From: Betaproteobacteria bacterium Ga0077532
GTDB taxonomy: Bacteria; Pseudomonadota; Gammaproteobacteria; Burkholderiales; Ga0077523
Reading direction: 5' to 3'
Assembly: GCA_001464895.1 (NCBI GenBank)
Contig: LNEE01000019.1
Location: 124,001-188,000, forward strand
DNA length: 64,000 nucleotides
Shown here: piece after piece, positions 42,422 to 51,180 of the stretch
Position numbering within the stretch: position 1 is the stretch's first letter
Layout: every line of letters begins with the position of its first letter
Notes under the pieces: generated by a model
What the model was told of the DNA's origin: nothing
Database searches by the model: none
What the model saw: only the letters and a program-made list of their open reading frames with translations
Translations under genes and position numbers: made by a program

Positions 42422-42482
42422 GGGCGGTCCTCGTTGTGGGCCAGTGTCGGCCATTGCCGGCCGATGCCGGCGAAGGGGCCGG

Positions 42483-42488
42483 ATTATA
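42483..42488 (-). promoter_or_regulatory. Putative -10 element (TATAAT) before the carbonic-anhydrase-like gene
   Basis: TATAATCCGGCCCC on the minus strand, of the same form as three others in the window. It lies 62 bases before the start. Confidence 0.4.
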
Positions 42489-42556
42489 GGCGGGACCCTC
42501 GTGCCCGGGCGCATCGTGCGGCCCGGGATCGCTTTATCCAGCCGGACGTTCCGCCG

Positions 42557-42585
42557 TTGTCCGTGGCGTGGTGCCACACGATAAT
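42557..42585 (+). promoter_or_regulatory. Putative sigma-70 promoter of the aldolase gene
   Basis: TTGTCC, 17 bases, GATAAT. It lies 45 bases before the aldolase start and is the best paired -35/-10 in the window. Confidence 0.5.
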
Positions 42586-42630
42586 GACGGCCGCCATTTT
42601 CGAAGACCTAGATTCCTGGAGGATCGCAGC

Positions 42631-43692
42631 ATGACTGACATCGCCGGCCTGTTGGGCGCCCACGCCGAAAGCCTTTTGAACCACGTGTCCAAGGCCATCC
42701 CGAAAGAGAGCCTGCATCTGCCAGGCCCCGATTTCGTGGACCGCGTGGTGGCGTCGAGCGACCGCTCGCCAGCCGTCATGCGCAGCCTCCAGCAGATGTT
42801 CGACCACGGCCGTCTCGGTGGCACGGGCTACCTGTCGATCCTTCCGGTGGATCAGGGCATCGAGCACAGCGCCGGCGCGTCCTTCGCGAAGAACCCCATC
42901 TACTTCGACCCCGAGAACATCGTGAAGCTCGCGATGGAGGGGGGCTGCAATGCCGTGGCCTCGACGCTGGGGGTGCTGGGGGCGGTGTCGCGGAAGTACG
43001 CCCACCGCATCCCGTTCATGCTGAAGTTCAACCACAACGAATTCCTGACCTACCCCAACAAGTTCGATCAGATCTGCTTCGCGCGGATCAAGCAGGCGAA
43101 GGACATGGGGGCGGTGTCGGTGGGGGCCACGATCTACTTCGGTTCCGCAGAATCGTCGCGGCAGATCGTCGAGGTGAGCGAGGCGTTCCAGATGGCCCAT
43201 GAACTCGGGCTCGCGACCATCCTGTGGTGCTATCTGCGCAATCCGGACTTCAAGCGCGACAAGGACTACCACGTGGCCGCCGACCTGACCGGTCAGGCCA
43301 ACCATCTCGGCGTGACGATCGAGGCGGACATCATCAAGCAGAAGCTGCCCGAGAACAACGGCGGCTTCCTTGCACTCAACTCGAAGGACAACCCGTACGG
43401 CAAGTCCGACAAGCGGATGTACTCCGACCTTGCCACCGACCACCCGATCGACCTCACGCGCTATCAGATCGCGAACTGCTACATGGGGCGTGCGGGCCTG
43501 ATCAACTCGGGCGGTGCCTCCGGCGACAACGACCTCGCGGATGCCGTCCGGACCGCAGTCATCAACAAGCGCGCCGGCGGGATGGGACTCATCTCGGGCC
43601 GCAAGGCGTTCCAGAAGCCGATCCGCGACGGCGTCGAGATCCTGAATGCCATCCAGGACGTCTACCTGGCGAAGGACGTCACGATCGCCTGA
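42631..43692 (+). CDS. fbaB: Class I fructose-bisphosphate aldolase (FbaB/DhnA type)
   Basis: The enzyme splits or forms fructose 1,6-bisphosphate through a lysine Schiff base. The 353-residue protein has [12 protein letters not shown] at the start of the barrel, [24 protein letters not shown], and the phosphate-binding end INSGGAS and [12 protein letters not shown] of the FbaB/DhnA family. ATG at 42631 has CTGGAGG upstream. It stands alone between a divergent carbonic-anhydrase-like gene and small genes. With the phosphofructokinase at 53727 it gives two consecutive steps of glycolysis or the ribulose monophosphate route. Confidence 0.94.
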   Translation: MTDIAGLLGAHAESLLNHVSKAIPKESLHLPGPDFVDRVVASSDRSPAVMRSLQQMFDHGRLGGTGYLSILPVDQGIEHSAGASFAKNPIYFDPENIVKLAMEGGCNAVASTLGVLGAVSRKYAHRIPFMLKFNHNEFLTYPNKFDQICFARIKQAKDMGAVSVGATIYFGSAESSRQIVEVSEAFQMAHELGLATILWCYLRNPDFKRDKDYHVAADLTGQANHLGVTIEADIIKQKLPENNGGFLALNSKDNPYGKSDKRMYSDLATDHPIDLTRYQIANCYMGRAGLINSGGASGDNDLADAVRTAVINKRAGGMGLISGRKAFQKPIRDGVEILNAIQDVYLAKDVTIA

Positions 43693-43708
43693 TCGATCGG
43701 CCGTGGTG

Positions 43709-43747
43709 CCGTGGCACTCGCTGAGCCCCAGGCCGCGGGTGCCACGG
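43709..43747 (+). terminator. Possible terminator hairpin of fbaB
   Basis: A 13-bp stem with one G-T pair (CCGTGGCACTCGC and partner, 13-base loop) lies 17 bases behind the stop but is not followed by a T-run. Confidence 0.4.
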
Positions 43748-43916
43748 AAACTTCTCCGGACAGCAGCGCGCCTTGCATCGCTTCGTCGTCGCCCCTGATC
43801 GGGTGTGCGCGCTGACGCCGAACAAGGTCGCGTCGCAAGCAAACGAAGGTGTCGCACCGGGCGGAGAGTGAGCGAGAATCGGCGGGGTCGAGCCCATCTT
43901 CCCGGAGCTTCACCCC

Positions 43917-44303
43917 ATGCGCCCTTCGATGCTTCGAATGCTGCTCATACTTCTCTCCGCCACGGCCCTCCCGACCACTGTCCGGGCGGAGGACGATGCG
44001 GAGGCACTCGCCCGCCTGAAGGCGGAGATCACGCAGGTCGTCGGTGACGGGCGCTGCGGCAACGTGTCGTTCTGTCGCATCCTGCCCATGGGGTACGATG
44101 CCTGCGGAAATCCGAGCGCGTGGATCGCCTACAACAACGCGCCGGACATCAAGGAGATCCTCGAGACGAAGGCCTCCGAAGTCACCTTCGTCGAGGAAGA
44201 TCGAATGCGGGGCAAGCCGAAGCCCGCCGACTGCAAACCCGTCAGGGCACCCAAGCTCGCCTGCATCAACGGGCGCTGCGTCCTGGGTGACCTGAGCTAC
44301 TGA
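43917..44303 (+). CDS. Small secreted cysteine-rich protein, function unknown
   Basis: This 128-residue product has a signal peptide (MLLILLSATALPTTVRAEDD, cleavage after VRA). The mature part has six cysteines (GRCGNVSFCRILPMG, YDACGNPSAW, ADCKPV, KLACINGRCVLGD), enough for three disulfides in the periplasm. I do not recognise a family. ATG at 43917 is used; a second ATG lies at 43929. It precedes the VOC-family gene by 10 bases, so the two may be co-transcribed. Confidence 0.7.
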   Translation: MRPSMLRMLLILLSATALPTTVRAEDDAEALARLKAEITQVVGDGRCGNVSFCRILPMGYDACGNPSAWIAYNNAPDIKEILETKASEVTFVEEDRMRGKPKPADCKPVRAPKLACINGRCVLGDLSY

Positions 44304-44313
44304 ACGGAACATC

Positions 44314-44826
44314 GTGCCCGCAGCCTCCCCGAATCGCCTGAAGAAGCTCGTCCCCAGCCTCGGCGTAGCCGACCTCCGCCGCTCCATTGCGTTCTATCGC
44401 GATTTCTTCGGTTTCACGCTCGTCGATGCGTACGAGGACGAAGCTGGCGCGCCCGTCTGGTGCTGGCTTCGCTCCGGACTGGCCGAACTGATGCTGCAGC
44501 AACTCTCGACCGACCAGCAGATCGCGCTGGAGCCCGCCCTCGGACAGAGCTGGGTGCTCTACCTGAGGCCCGCGAATCTCGAGGAAACCCACAGCGCGTT
44601 GCGTGCGGCGGATGTCGAAGTCACCGACATCGCCGAGACCAGCTACGGCGCGCGCGAGTGCTTCGCCACCGACCCCGATGGTTACGAACTCTGGCTGTCG
44701 GAACCGGAATCCGGCAGCGGTCCGGACGACGAGGACGACGACCTGGACGACGACATCGACGAAGAGGTTGAAGACGATGACGACGACTCCGAAGTCGAGG
44801 ATCCCGCCAGCGGGCCGTTGCACTGA
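44314..44826 (+). CDS. VOC-family protein (glyoxalase/bleomycin-resistance fold) with acidic tail
   Basis: The 170-residue protein has one vicinal-oxygen-chelate domain (residues 10-130): VADLRRSIAFYRDFFGF, MLQQLS, and FATDPDGYELWLSEPE, in which the final glutamate is a usual metal ligand. Residues from about 135 form a strongly acidic tail (DDEDDDLDDDIDEEVEDDDDD) uncommon in this family. The start is GTG at 44314. Its stop lies two bases before the TetR gene, so the pair is coupled. Substrate is unknown. Confidence 0.82.
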   Translation: MPAASPNRLKKLVPSLGVADLRRSIAFYRDFFGFTLVDAYEDEAGAPVWCWLRSGLAELMLQQLSTDQQIALEPALGQSWVLYLRPANLEETHSALRAADVEVTDIAETSYGARECFATDPDGYELWLSEPESGSGPDDEDDDLDDDIDEEVEDDDDDSEVEDPASGPLH

Positions 44827-44828
44827 GC

Positions 44829-45533
44829 ATGGCCCGGGCAGCGGCCAAGCCCGAGGGCGCGGCAGGCATCCGCAAGCTGCGGAGTACGAAGGTCCGAGCC
44901 ACCGCCACACAACGCAGCGTACGGGGCCCCGGCGCCGCGGATCTTTCCGAGGCTCCCACCGATCGGGCGGAAGCACTCGTCGTGGCAGCGTTCGCACTCT
45001 TCGCCGAACGCAACTTCGCATCGGTGACGATCAAGGACATCGCGGCGGCCATCGGCGTGAACACCGCGCTGATCTACTACTACTTCGGCAGCAAGGAGGA
45101 GTTGTTCCGCGCGACGATCGAGTATGCGGTGGATCGCGCCTTCCAGCAGTTCCGAGCGCACCGTGAAGCGCTGACGAATCCGCCGGAGATCATCGCGGGC
45201 TGGCTCGAGAATCATGTGCGGCTGGGCGACCTCATCCGCAAGCTCGTGAAGATCAGCCTCGACTACGCGAGCAACGGCAGGCGTGTGGCGAGCATCGACC
45301 GCAGCATCCGCCGCTTCTACGACGACGAGGCGGCGGCCGTGAGCGATGCCATCCTGGCTGGCATCGACCAGGGCCTGTTCCGGCCCGTGGACCCGTCGAA
45401 GCTCACCGCCTTCATCTCGACGCACCTCGACGGCATCATGGTGCGCTCTGCGATCTTCCCGGACGTGGATCTCGCCGGTGCGGTGGCCGATCTCCAGGCG
45501 CTCGTGTGGGCCCAGCTCGACTACCAGCGGTGA
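44829..45533 (+). CDS. TetR-family transcriptional regulator
   Basis: The 234-residue protein has a basic unstructured lead of about 45 residues, then the TetR helix-turn-helix (AFALFAERNFASVTIKDIAAA, NTALIYYYFGSKEELF) at about 50-95 and an all-helical ligand domain. It starts two bases after the VOC gene and could sense a small molecule handled by it. It is convergent with the glutamine-synthetase-like gene. The long lead may be an annotation artefact if a later start is used; no better start codon is obvious. Confidence 0.88.
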   Translation: MARAAAKPEGAAGIRKLRSTKVRATATQRSVRGPGAADLSEAPTDRAEALVVAAFALFAERNFASVTIKDIAAAIGVNTALIYYYFGSKEELFRATIEYAVDRAFQQFRAHREALTNPPEIIAGWLENHVRLGDLIRKLVKISLDYASNGRRVASIDRSIRRFYDDEAAAVSDAILAGIDQGLFRPVDPSKLTAFISTHLDGIMVRSAIFPDVDLAGAVADLQALVWAQLDYQR

Positions 45534-45549
45534 GTCCGGCCGGGTTCCC

Positions 45550-46911
45550 TCAGAAGAACTTCAGATAGCGCGCCTTCTCCCAATCGGAGACGTGGTTCAG
45601 ATAGCGACGCCACTCGTCTGTCTTGTAGTCGATCCACGTCTCGTACATCGCATCGCCGAACACGCGCTTCGAGAGCGGGTCGGCGGCGAACGCCTCGGTC
45701 GCCTCCTCGAGCGTCCGTGGCAGGGTCTCGATGCCGAGCGCTGCGAGTTCCTCCGGTGTCTTGCGATACATGTTGTCCGTCTTGGGATCGCCCGGGTCCA
45801 ATCCTTCCTCGATGCCTTCCAGTCCGGCTGCCAGCACCATCGCAGCGCCCAGGTATGGATTGCACGCACTGTCTGCCGCCCGCAGTTCCATGCGCCCGCC
45901 AGCGAGCGGGATGCGGATGGTGTTCGTCCGGTTGTTGTTGCCGTAGCAGCAGAACACCGGTGCCCATGTGAAGCCCGACATGCTGCCTTGCTTCACCAGC
46001 CGCTTGTAGCTGTTGACCGTGGGCGCCACCACGGCGCAGATCGCCGGCAGGTGCTGCAGCACGCCGGCCACGAACTGGTAGCCGAGCTTCGAGAGCTTGC
46101 AGCCGCGGGGATCCGCATCGTCGACGAAGAGGTTGGCGCCGGTCGTGCGATCGGCGAGTGACACGTTGAAATGCGCGCCGCTCCCTGCGCGATCCGCGTA
46201 GGGCTTCGGCATGAACGTCGCGAAGCCGCCGTGCTTCCGGGCGATCTCGTTCGCCATCATCCGGAAGAACACGAAGTTGTCGGCCATCGTGAGCGCGTCG
46301 AAGTAGTCGAAGTCGATCTCGAACTGCCCGATGCCGTCTTCGTGGTCGAACGAGTACACGCCCCAGCCGAGTTGGTTCATCGCGTTGACGAGCTCTCCGA
46401 TCCAGCCCTTGTTGTCGAGCAGTCGCGCGGCGTCGTAGGCAGGCTTCTCGAGATGCGGGCGGTCGGACAGCGGCGCATACCCGCCGTCGGGGGTGTCGCG
46501 CAGCACGAAGAACTCGGCCTCCATGCCGAGGTTCATCCGGTAGCCGTGGGGTGCCAGCCGCGCGAGTTGACGATTGAGGATGTTGCGTGCGCCCGCTTCG
46601 AAAGGCTTGCCGCGATTCCAGAGGTCGGACGCGAACCACGCGACATCCGGTGCCCAGGGGAGGATGCGACACGACGCCGGGTCCGGATGCGCCGCCACCT
46701 CCTCTTCGCTCACATCCTGCGGGACGCCATCGAGCGCGGCGCCGGTGAACAGTTCCGAGCCGCGCATCATCTGGTCGTAGTGGTCGATCGGGACCATCTT
46801 GCACTTGGCAACGCCGTGGATGTCCACGTAGCTCGCCATCAGGAACTTCACGCCGCGTCGGACGAGTTCGGCGCGATCGAGTGCAGGTACAGGGTTGGAG
46901 TCATGAGTCAT
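45550..46911 (-). CDS. glnT: Type III glutamine synthetase family ligase (GlnT / GmaS-like)
   Basis: This ATP-dependent gamma-glutamyl ligase of 453 residues is of the GlnT group. It carries the glutamate and metal motifs LGMEAEFFVL, HEDGIGQFEIDF, AGSGAHFNVSL, ATP-site NSYKRLV and NNNRTNTIRIP, and the arginine/glutamate set GRMELRAADSACNPYL. Relatives either make glutamine or gamma-glutamylmethylamide (GmaS) in methylamine users; the sequence alone does not separate these. ATG at 46911 follows the binding-protein gene by 16 bases. That coupling suggests the ligase uses an amine or amide brought in by that transporter. Confidence 0.88.
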   Translation of the reverse strand: MTHDSNPVPALDRAELVRRGVKFLMASYVDIHGVAKCKMVPIDHYDQMMRGSELFTGAALDGVPQDVSEEEVAAHPDPASCRILPWAPDVAWFASDLWNRGKPFEAGARNILNRQLARLAPHGYRMNLGMEAEFFVLRDTPDGGYAPLSDRPHLEKPAYDAARLLDNKGWIGELVNAMNQLGWGVYSFDHEDGIGQFEIDFDYFDALTMADNFVFFRMMANEIARKHGGFATFMPKPYADRAGSGAHFNVSLADRTTGANLFVDDADPRGCKLSKLGYQFVAGVLQHLPAICAVVAPTVNSYKRLVKQGSMSGFTWAPVFCCYGNNNRTNTIRIPLAGGRMELRAADSACNPYLGAAMVLAAGLEGIEEGLDPGDPKTDNMYRKTPEELAALGIETLPRTLEEATEAFAADPLSKRVFGDAMYETWIDYKTDEWRRYLNHVSDWEKARYLKFF

Positions 46912-46927
46912 GTCTGGTGCTCGCTGG

Positions 46928-47935
46928 TCACTTGGCGCCGGGCAGGGCGGAGACGAAACGGAGGTCGAAGGTGTTCTCGATGGCAGGAGTCGCCGGTATC
47001 TGACCGCGCTTAACGAGGATGTCGCCGATGCCGGCCCCCACGTGATACAGCGATTTCGAGTCGTCGCGCTTCACGAAGTAGCCGGACATCTCCGCGGGCG
47101 GGATGTTGTACACGCCTTTCTGTTGCTCCGTCACTTCGGCGGCGGTGACGCTCATGACCTTCGCGACGATCTTGCGGGCCTCGTCCGGTCTGGCCTTGAG
47201 GTAGGCGAGGCCGTCCAGGTAGCCGCGCATCACCGCATCGACCACCTTCGGATTCTTCTCGATGTACGCCGCGTCGAAGAAGAGCACGTCAGTGATCAGG
47301 CCCGGCGCCTTGCTCGAATCGAAGAGCACGTGGAACTTGCCGCCGCCGCCGAGCTTCAGGATCTGCGTGATGTTGGGTTCGTAGGTGGCGCCCGCGACGG
47401 CGCCTGCAGTCAACGCCGCCGCGACGTTCTCGGGGGTCGTGTCGATCCCCTGGATGTCCGACTCCTTCAGCCCTGCCTTCTCCAGCGCATAGGCCACCAG
47501 CAGGTTGTCGCAGGTCGAGAACGGGTACGCGACCTTGCGTCCCTTGAGATCGGCCACCGTGCGGATCGACTTGTCCGCCACCAGGGCATCGGCGCCGTTC
47601 GAGTAGTCGATCGGCATCACGACCTTGAGGCCCTGTCCGCGGGCTGCTGCATTGATCACGAGGTCGTAGGTGTACATGGCGCCCTGCAGTCCGCCGCTCT
47701 TCAGGGCCGACGGCATGAGTGCCGGATCCGGAAAGTCCTGCAGTTCCACCTTCACCCCGTACTTCTTGAAGAGGTTCTTCTCCACGGCAACGTAGAAGGG
47801 CGCATAGCCGATCCATGCGACGGTGCCGAGCCGGACGCGGGTCGGCACCTCGGCAGAAGCCGGGACGGACGAAGCCGCGATTGCGGTCACCAGCACGACG
47901 CGGGCGAGCCGGGAGACGCTGCGGAGGAATGACAT
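46928..47935 (-). CDS. ABC transporter periplasmic binding protein (NrtA/SsuA/THI5-like)
   Basis: The 335-residue protein has a signal peptide ending in VPASA and the two-domain NMT1/SsuA pattern: RVRLGTVAWIGYAPFYVAVE, KNLFKKYGVKVELQDF, and DLKGRKVAYPF then the ligand loop. Such proteins bind nitrate, sulfonates, taurine, pyrimidine precursors or similar. No permease or ATPase gene is adjacent, so it is an orphan component. ATG at 47935 is preferred because it starts the signal peptide. It is followed by the glutamine-synthetase-like gene and is divergent from a chemoreceptor. Confidence 0.88.
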   Translation of the reverse strand: MSFLRSVSRLARVVLVTAIAASSVPASAEVPTRVRLGTVAWIGYAPFYVAVEKNLFKKYGVKVELQDFPDPALMPSALKSGGLQGAMYTYDLVINAAARGQGLKVVMPIDYSNGADALVADKSIRTVADLKGRKVAYPFSTCDNLLVAYALEKAGLKESDIQGIDTTPENVAAALTAGAVAGATYEPNITQILKLGGGGKFHVLFDSSKAPGLITDVLFFDAAYIEKNPKVVDAVMRGYLDGLAYLKARPDEARKIVAKVMSVTAAEVTEQQKGVYNIPPAEMSGYFVKRDDSKSLYHVGAGIGDILVKRGQIPATPAIENTFDLRFVSALPGAK

Positions 47936-48211
47936 GAATGGGCTCCTGGGACGGGGTGCACGCCAGGTCGGCTGCGCGATCCCACTGCCCACGGGATTGC
48001 ACGGCACATGCCATTGGCGGCAGAAAATTAACTGGTTGATTAACAACCATGCCGCCTTGCGAAGAGACGTCGTTGCGCACCGAACGCGGCTCATCTCCGA
48101 TCTAAAGCACTGTTGTGGTGCGTCCGTAAACGCCCCTGTTCAGTGCATCAAGCTGAAGGCCGAAGACCTCGCCTTCGCACAAGACACGAATCGACAGGAG
48201 AACCATTGAAC

Positions 48212-49855
48212 ATGCGCTTACACGCAACGGCAGGACTGGCGAGCCGCATCTGGTGGCTGATCGGCGTCACGCTCGGCGGATTCGCCCTGGTGGCCTCCGT
48301 GACGCTGGTCTTCGACATCCGCGCCATCGAGCAGGAGCGGCGCGATGCGACCCGTCACATCGTGGAATCTGCCCATGCCATCGTCGCCCGCTTCGAGCGA
48401 CTTCGTGCCGACGGTCAACTCGACGAGGCGGAAGCGAAGGCGCGAGCGCTCGAGGCCCTCCGTGCCGTCCGCTACGGTCATGACGATTACGTCTTCGTCA
48501 GCGACTACGACGTCCGCGGCGTCATGCATCCGATCAAGCCTGAACTCGACGGCAAGGACCTGAGTGGCGTGCGCGATCCGAACGGTACGGCGCTGTTTGT
48601 CGAGTTCGCAGGTACCGTGCGCGAGAACGGCACGGGGTTCGTGTCGTACCTCTGGCCGAAGCCCGGACACGCGAAGCCCGTCGAGAAGCTCACCTACGTG
48701 AAGGGGTTCGAGCCCTGGAAATGGATCATCGGGTCGGGGATCTACGTCGATGACTTGCGCAGTGCCACCATGCTGGCCGTCTGGCGCACGGCGGGGGCCT
48801 TCATCGCGGTGTCGGCGATCCTCGTGCTGGGTGCCCGAGTCCTCGTGCGGCGCATCCTCGAGCCGATCCGCGACGCCGTCGCCATTGCGCGATCCGTGGC
48901 AAGTGGCGACCTCACCAGCCGCATCGAGGTTGGCGGTCCCGATGCGAAGCGACTGGATGAAGCTGGTCAATTGAAGGCCGCATTGAAGGACATGAACGAA
49001 GGCCTGCGCCGTCTCGTCGGCGGGGTGCAGGAGAACGCGCGCGCGCTCGAAGCGGAATCCCGCGAACTGGGGCGCTCGGCCCATGCCGCCCACGATGGCG
49101 CGCGGACGCAGTCGATGTCCGCGGCAACGGTCGTCGAGGCAGTCGACACCGTCACGCTGGGCGCTTCGCAGGTCGCGGCCGCCGCCGAAGCGGTGCGTGC
49201 GCTTTCCAGGGAGAGCCTTGCGCATTCGAACCGCGGCACCGAGGACGGTGCGCGACTCTCCGACCAGATCATCCACCTGCGCGGCACGATCCACGACATC
49301 GGTTCCCTCGTGGCCCGCTTCATGGAAAGCACCCAGGCGATCTCGGGCATGACCCGGCAGGTGCAGGACATCGCGGAGCAGACGAACCTGCTGGCGTTGA
49401 ACGCGGCGATCGAGGCGGCCCGCGCCGGCGAGCAGGGTCGAGGATTCGCTGTGGTCGCAGACGAGGTGCGGAAACTCGCCGAGAAGTCGGCAGTGGCCGC
49501 CCGGGAGATCGACCTCGTCACCCAGAAACTCGGACAGGAATCCGGTGCCGTCGAAGTCGGGATCCGGTCGGGAGTCGACGCGCTCGACGCCTCGCAGCAG
49601 CACGTGCGGTCGGTCACCGCCGTCTTGGACGGTGCCCGCGATGCAGCCGTCCAGGCCGCGGAAGGGGTCGACAGCATCGCGTCGGCGCTGGAGGCGCAGC
49701 GGCACGCGATCGCCGAGATATCGACCAATGCATCGCGTCTGTCGTCATTGGCCGACGATACGGTCGCCCATGCGGACGAGGGAGTGCGCGCGGCGGGTCA
49801 GCTCGACAGTGTCGCTGGCGATCTGCGTCGATCCGTCGAGCGCTTCCGCCTCTGA
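48212..49855 (+). CDS. Methyl-accepting chemotaxis protein with single Cache domain
   Basis: This inner-membrane chemoreceptor has 547 residues. TM1 is at about 14-33, followed by a periplasmic sCache_2 domain ([33 protein letters not shown]). TM2 is at about 190-212, then HAMP and the signalling domain with the hairpin tip [20 protein letters not shown] and [17 protein letters not shown] at 48212 has AGGAG 11 bases upstream. sCache_2 receptors often sense small carboxylates. Its place opposite the binding-protein gene suggests, without proof, chemotaxis toward the imported compound. Confidence 0.93.
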   Translation: MRLHATAGLASRIWWLIGVTLGGFALVASVTLVFDIRAIEQERRDATRHIVESAHAIVARFERLRADGQLDEAEAKARALEALRAVRYGHDDYVFVSDYDVRGVMHPIKPELDGKDLSGVRDPNGTALFVEFAGTVRENGTGFVSYLWPKPGHAKPVEKLTYVKGFEPWKWIIGSGIYVDDLRSATMLAVWRTAGAFIAVSAILVLGARVLVRRILEPIRDAVAIARSVASGDLTSRIEVGGPDAKRLDEAGQLKAALKDMNEGLRRLVGGVQENARALEAESRELGRSAHAAHDGARTQSMSAATVVEAVDTVTLGASQVAAAAEAVRALSRESLAHSNRGTEDGARLSDQIIHLRGTIHDIGSLVARFMESTQAISGMTRQVQDIAEQTNLLALNAAIEAARAGEQGRGFAVVADEVRKLAEKSAVAAREIDLVTQKLGQESGAVEVGIRSGVDALDASQQHVRSVTAVLDGARDAAVQAAEGVDSIASALEAQRHAIAEISTNASRLSSLADDTVAHADEGVRAAGQLDSVAGDLRRSVERFRL

Positions 49856-49892
49856 GGGCACCGCCTCACAGGAGGAGGGCGCTTTCGATCTC

Positions 49893-50906
49893 TCAGCGGG
49901 CGAGCAGGTCCCGCAGGGCGGAGTCGAGGTAGGACATCTCTTCCGGAAAGCGCCCCGGCGCGCCTGCGCAGTGCCCGAATGCCGACCGGAACGGGCGCAG
50001 TTCGGCGTCCGGAATCAAGGCCATTTCGCGGAGACTTTCCTCGAGCGTGAAGTACATGTCCTGGTCGCAGGGCATCACGATCGTCTTCGCGCGGATGCTG
50101 GACAGCGCGCGGTCGAAGTTGCCCCGGTACATGTCGTTGGCGGATGCGTCTCCGTGCTGCCACGTCCACAGCATCGCCAGCAGGTCGTTGGCGTCGCAGG
50201 CGAGGTGATCCTCCTCCCACGAAACCAGGAATTCTTCCAGCGTCCCGAATCCAAGTGCCTGGTACAGGCGGTTCCGATAGAAATCGGCGGAGTAGGCCCA
50301 CCCCGCATAGGCGCGTCCGAATGCGCGCAGACCTGCCACGGGCGGCGTCACGTACGCACCGTCACGGAACATCGAATCGGCCTTCAGCGCTGCCTTCACG
50401 CCTTCGAGAAAGACGTGATTGATCGGCGAGCAGCGCGCCGCGCCGCAGAACGGGAGCAGGCGCTCCACCATGTCGGGGAACAGCGCCGCCCAGTGATAGG
50501 CCTGCATCGCTCCCATTGACCAACCGGTGGCGAGCGCAATGCGCTTCACTCCCATGTGCCGGGTGAGCAGACGGTACTGGCAGAGTACGTTGTCGAAGAT
50601 GGTGACGCGCGGGAACCGCGCGCGCCCTCGAAGTCCGCGGGTGTTGCTGGGCGACGACGACATTCCGTTGCCGAACATGTCCGGGACGACGATGAACCAG
50701 TCCGACGGGTCGAGCGCACGCCCGGGCCCGATCATCCGGGCGTTGGAGCGATGCGTGCCGGTGTAGTACGTGGGGAAGAGGATGCAGTTGTCGCCCGCGG
50801 CGTTGAGTTTGCCCCACGTGCGGAACGTGAGGTGCGCATCGGGCAGCGTGTCCCCGCTACGCAGACGCACGTCGCCGAGGGGGTAGGTATCGAAATCGAG
50901 AGTCAT
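49893..50906 (-). CDS. Alpha/beta hydrolase, homoserine O-acetyltransferase-like (MetX family)
   Basis: The 337-residue protein has the MetX layout: LTFRTWGKLNAAGDNCILFPTY, GPGRALDPSDWFIVVPD, MFGNGMSSSP, nucleophile serine in ATGWSMGAMQAYHWA, aspartate in MPCDQDMYF and histidine in FGHCAGAPGR. True MetX enzymes keep the GSxGGMQ nucleophile elbow; here it is GWSMGAMQ, so this is probably one of the many MetX-like hydrolases of unknown substrate rather than the methionine enzyme. ATG at 50906 fits the family N-terminus; GTG at 50918 is possible. Confidence 0.8.
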   Translation of the reverse strand: MTLDFDTYPLGDVRLRSGDTLPDAHLTFRTWGKLNAAGDNCILFPTYYTGTHRSNARMIGPGRALDPSDWFIVVPDMFGNGMSSSPSNTRGLRGRARFPRVTIFDNVLCQYRLLTRHMGVKRIALATGWSMGAMQAYHWAALFPDMVERLLPFCGAARCSPINHVFLEGVKAALKADSMFRDGAYVTPPVAGLRAFGRAYAGWAYSADFYRNRLYQALGFGTLEEFLVSWEEDHLACDANDLLAMLWTWQHGDASANDMYRGNFDRALSSIRAKTIVMPCDQDMYFTLEESLREMALIPDAELRPFRSAFGHCAGAPGRFPEEMSYLDSALRDLLAR

Positions 50907-51127
50907 CGGCGCGTTCACGACGGCACGTCCGCAGAGTGGCAGGGGCTGCGATCGACGGGACCGGTTGATCCCGCAGAGTCGCGTGAGAACACCTAGCGAA
51001 ACGCGGTCCAGGGCAGCGTGTGCGGGAGACTCGATCGTGAAGGGGCATGCGCACCGCGCCCGCGCCCGCGACACACGGGACGGCACGTCCCCGGCGCTGA
51101 CCACCCATCACGGAAGGCTTGCCGAAA

Positions 51128-51157
51128 CGACAACGGCTCCCGAAGGAGCCGTTGTCG
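51128..51157 (-). terminator. Rho-independent terminator of hppA
   Basis: A perfect 13-bp stem (CGACAACGGCTCC and complement, tetraloop) lies 24 bases downstream of the hppA stop and is followed by TTTCGG on the minus strand. Confidence 0.75.
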
Positions 51158-51180
51158 GTGTTGCCGGTGAAGCGTGTCGA

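Noticed and set aside
48218-49705. Long minus-strand open frame opposite the chemoreceptor
   Set aside because: Chemoreceptor signalling motifs are on the plus strand; no start signal on the minus strand.
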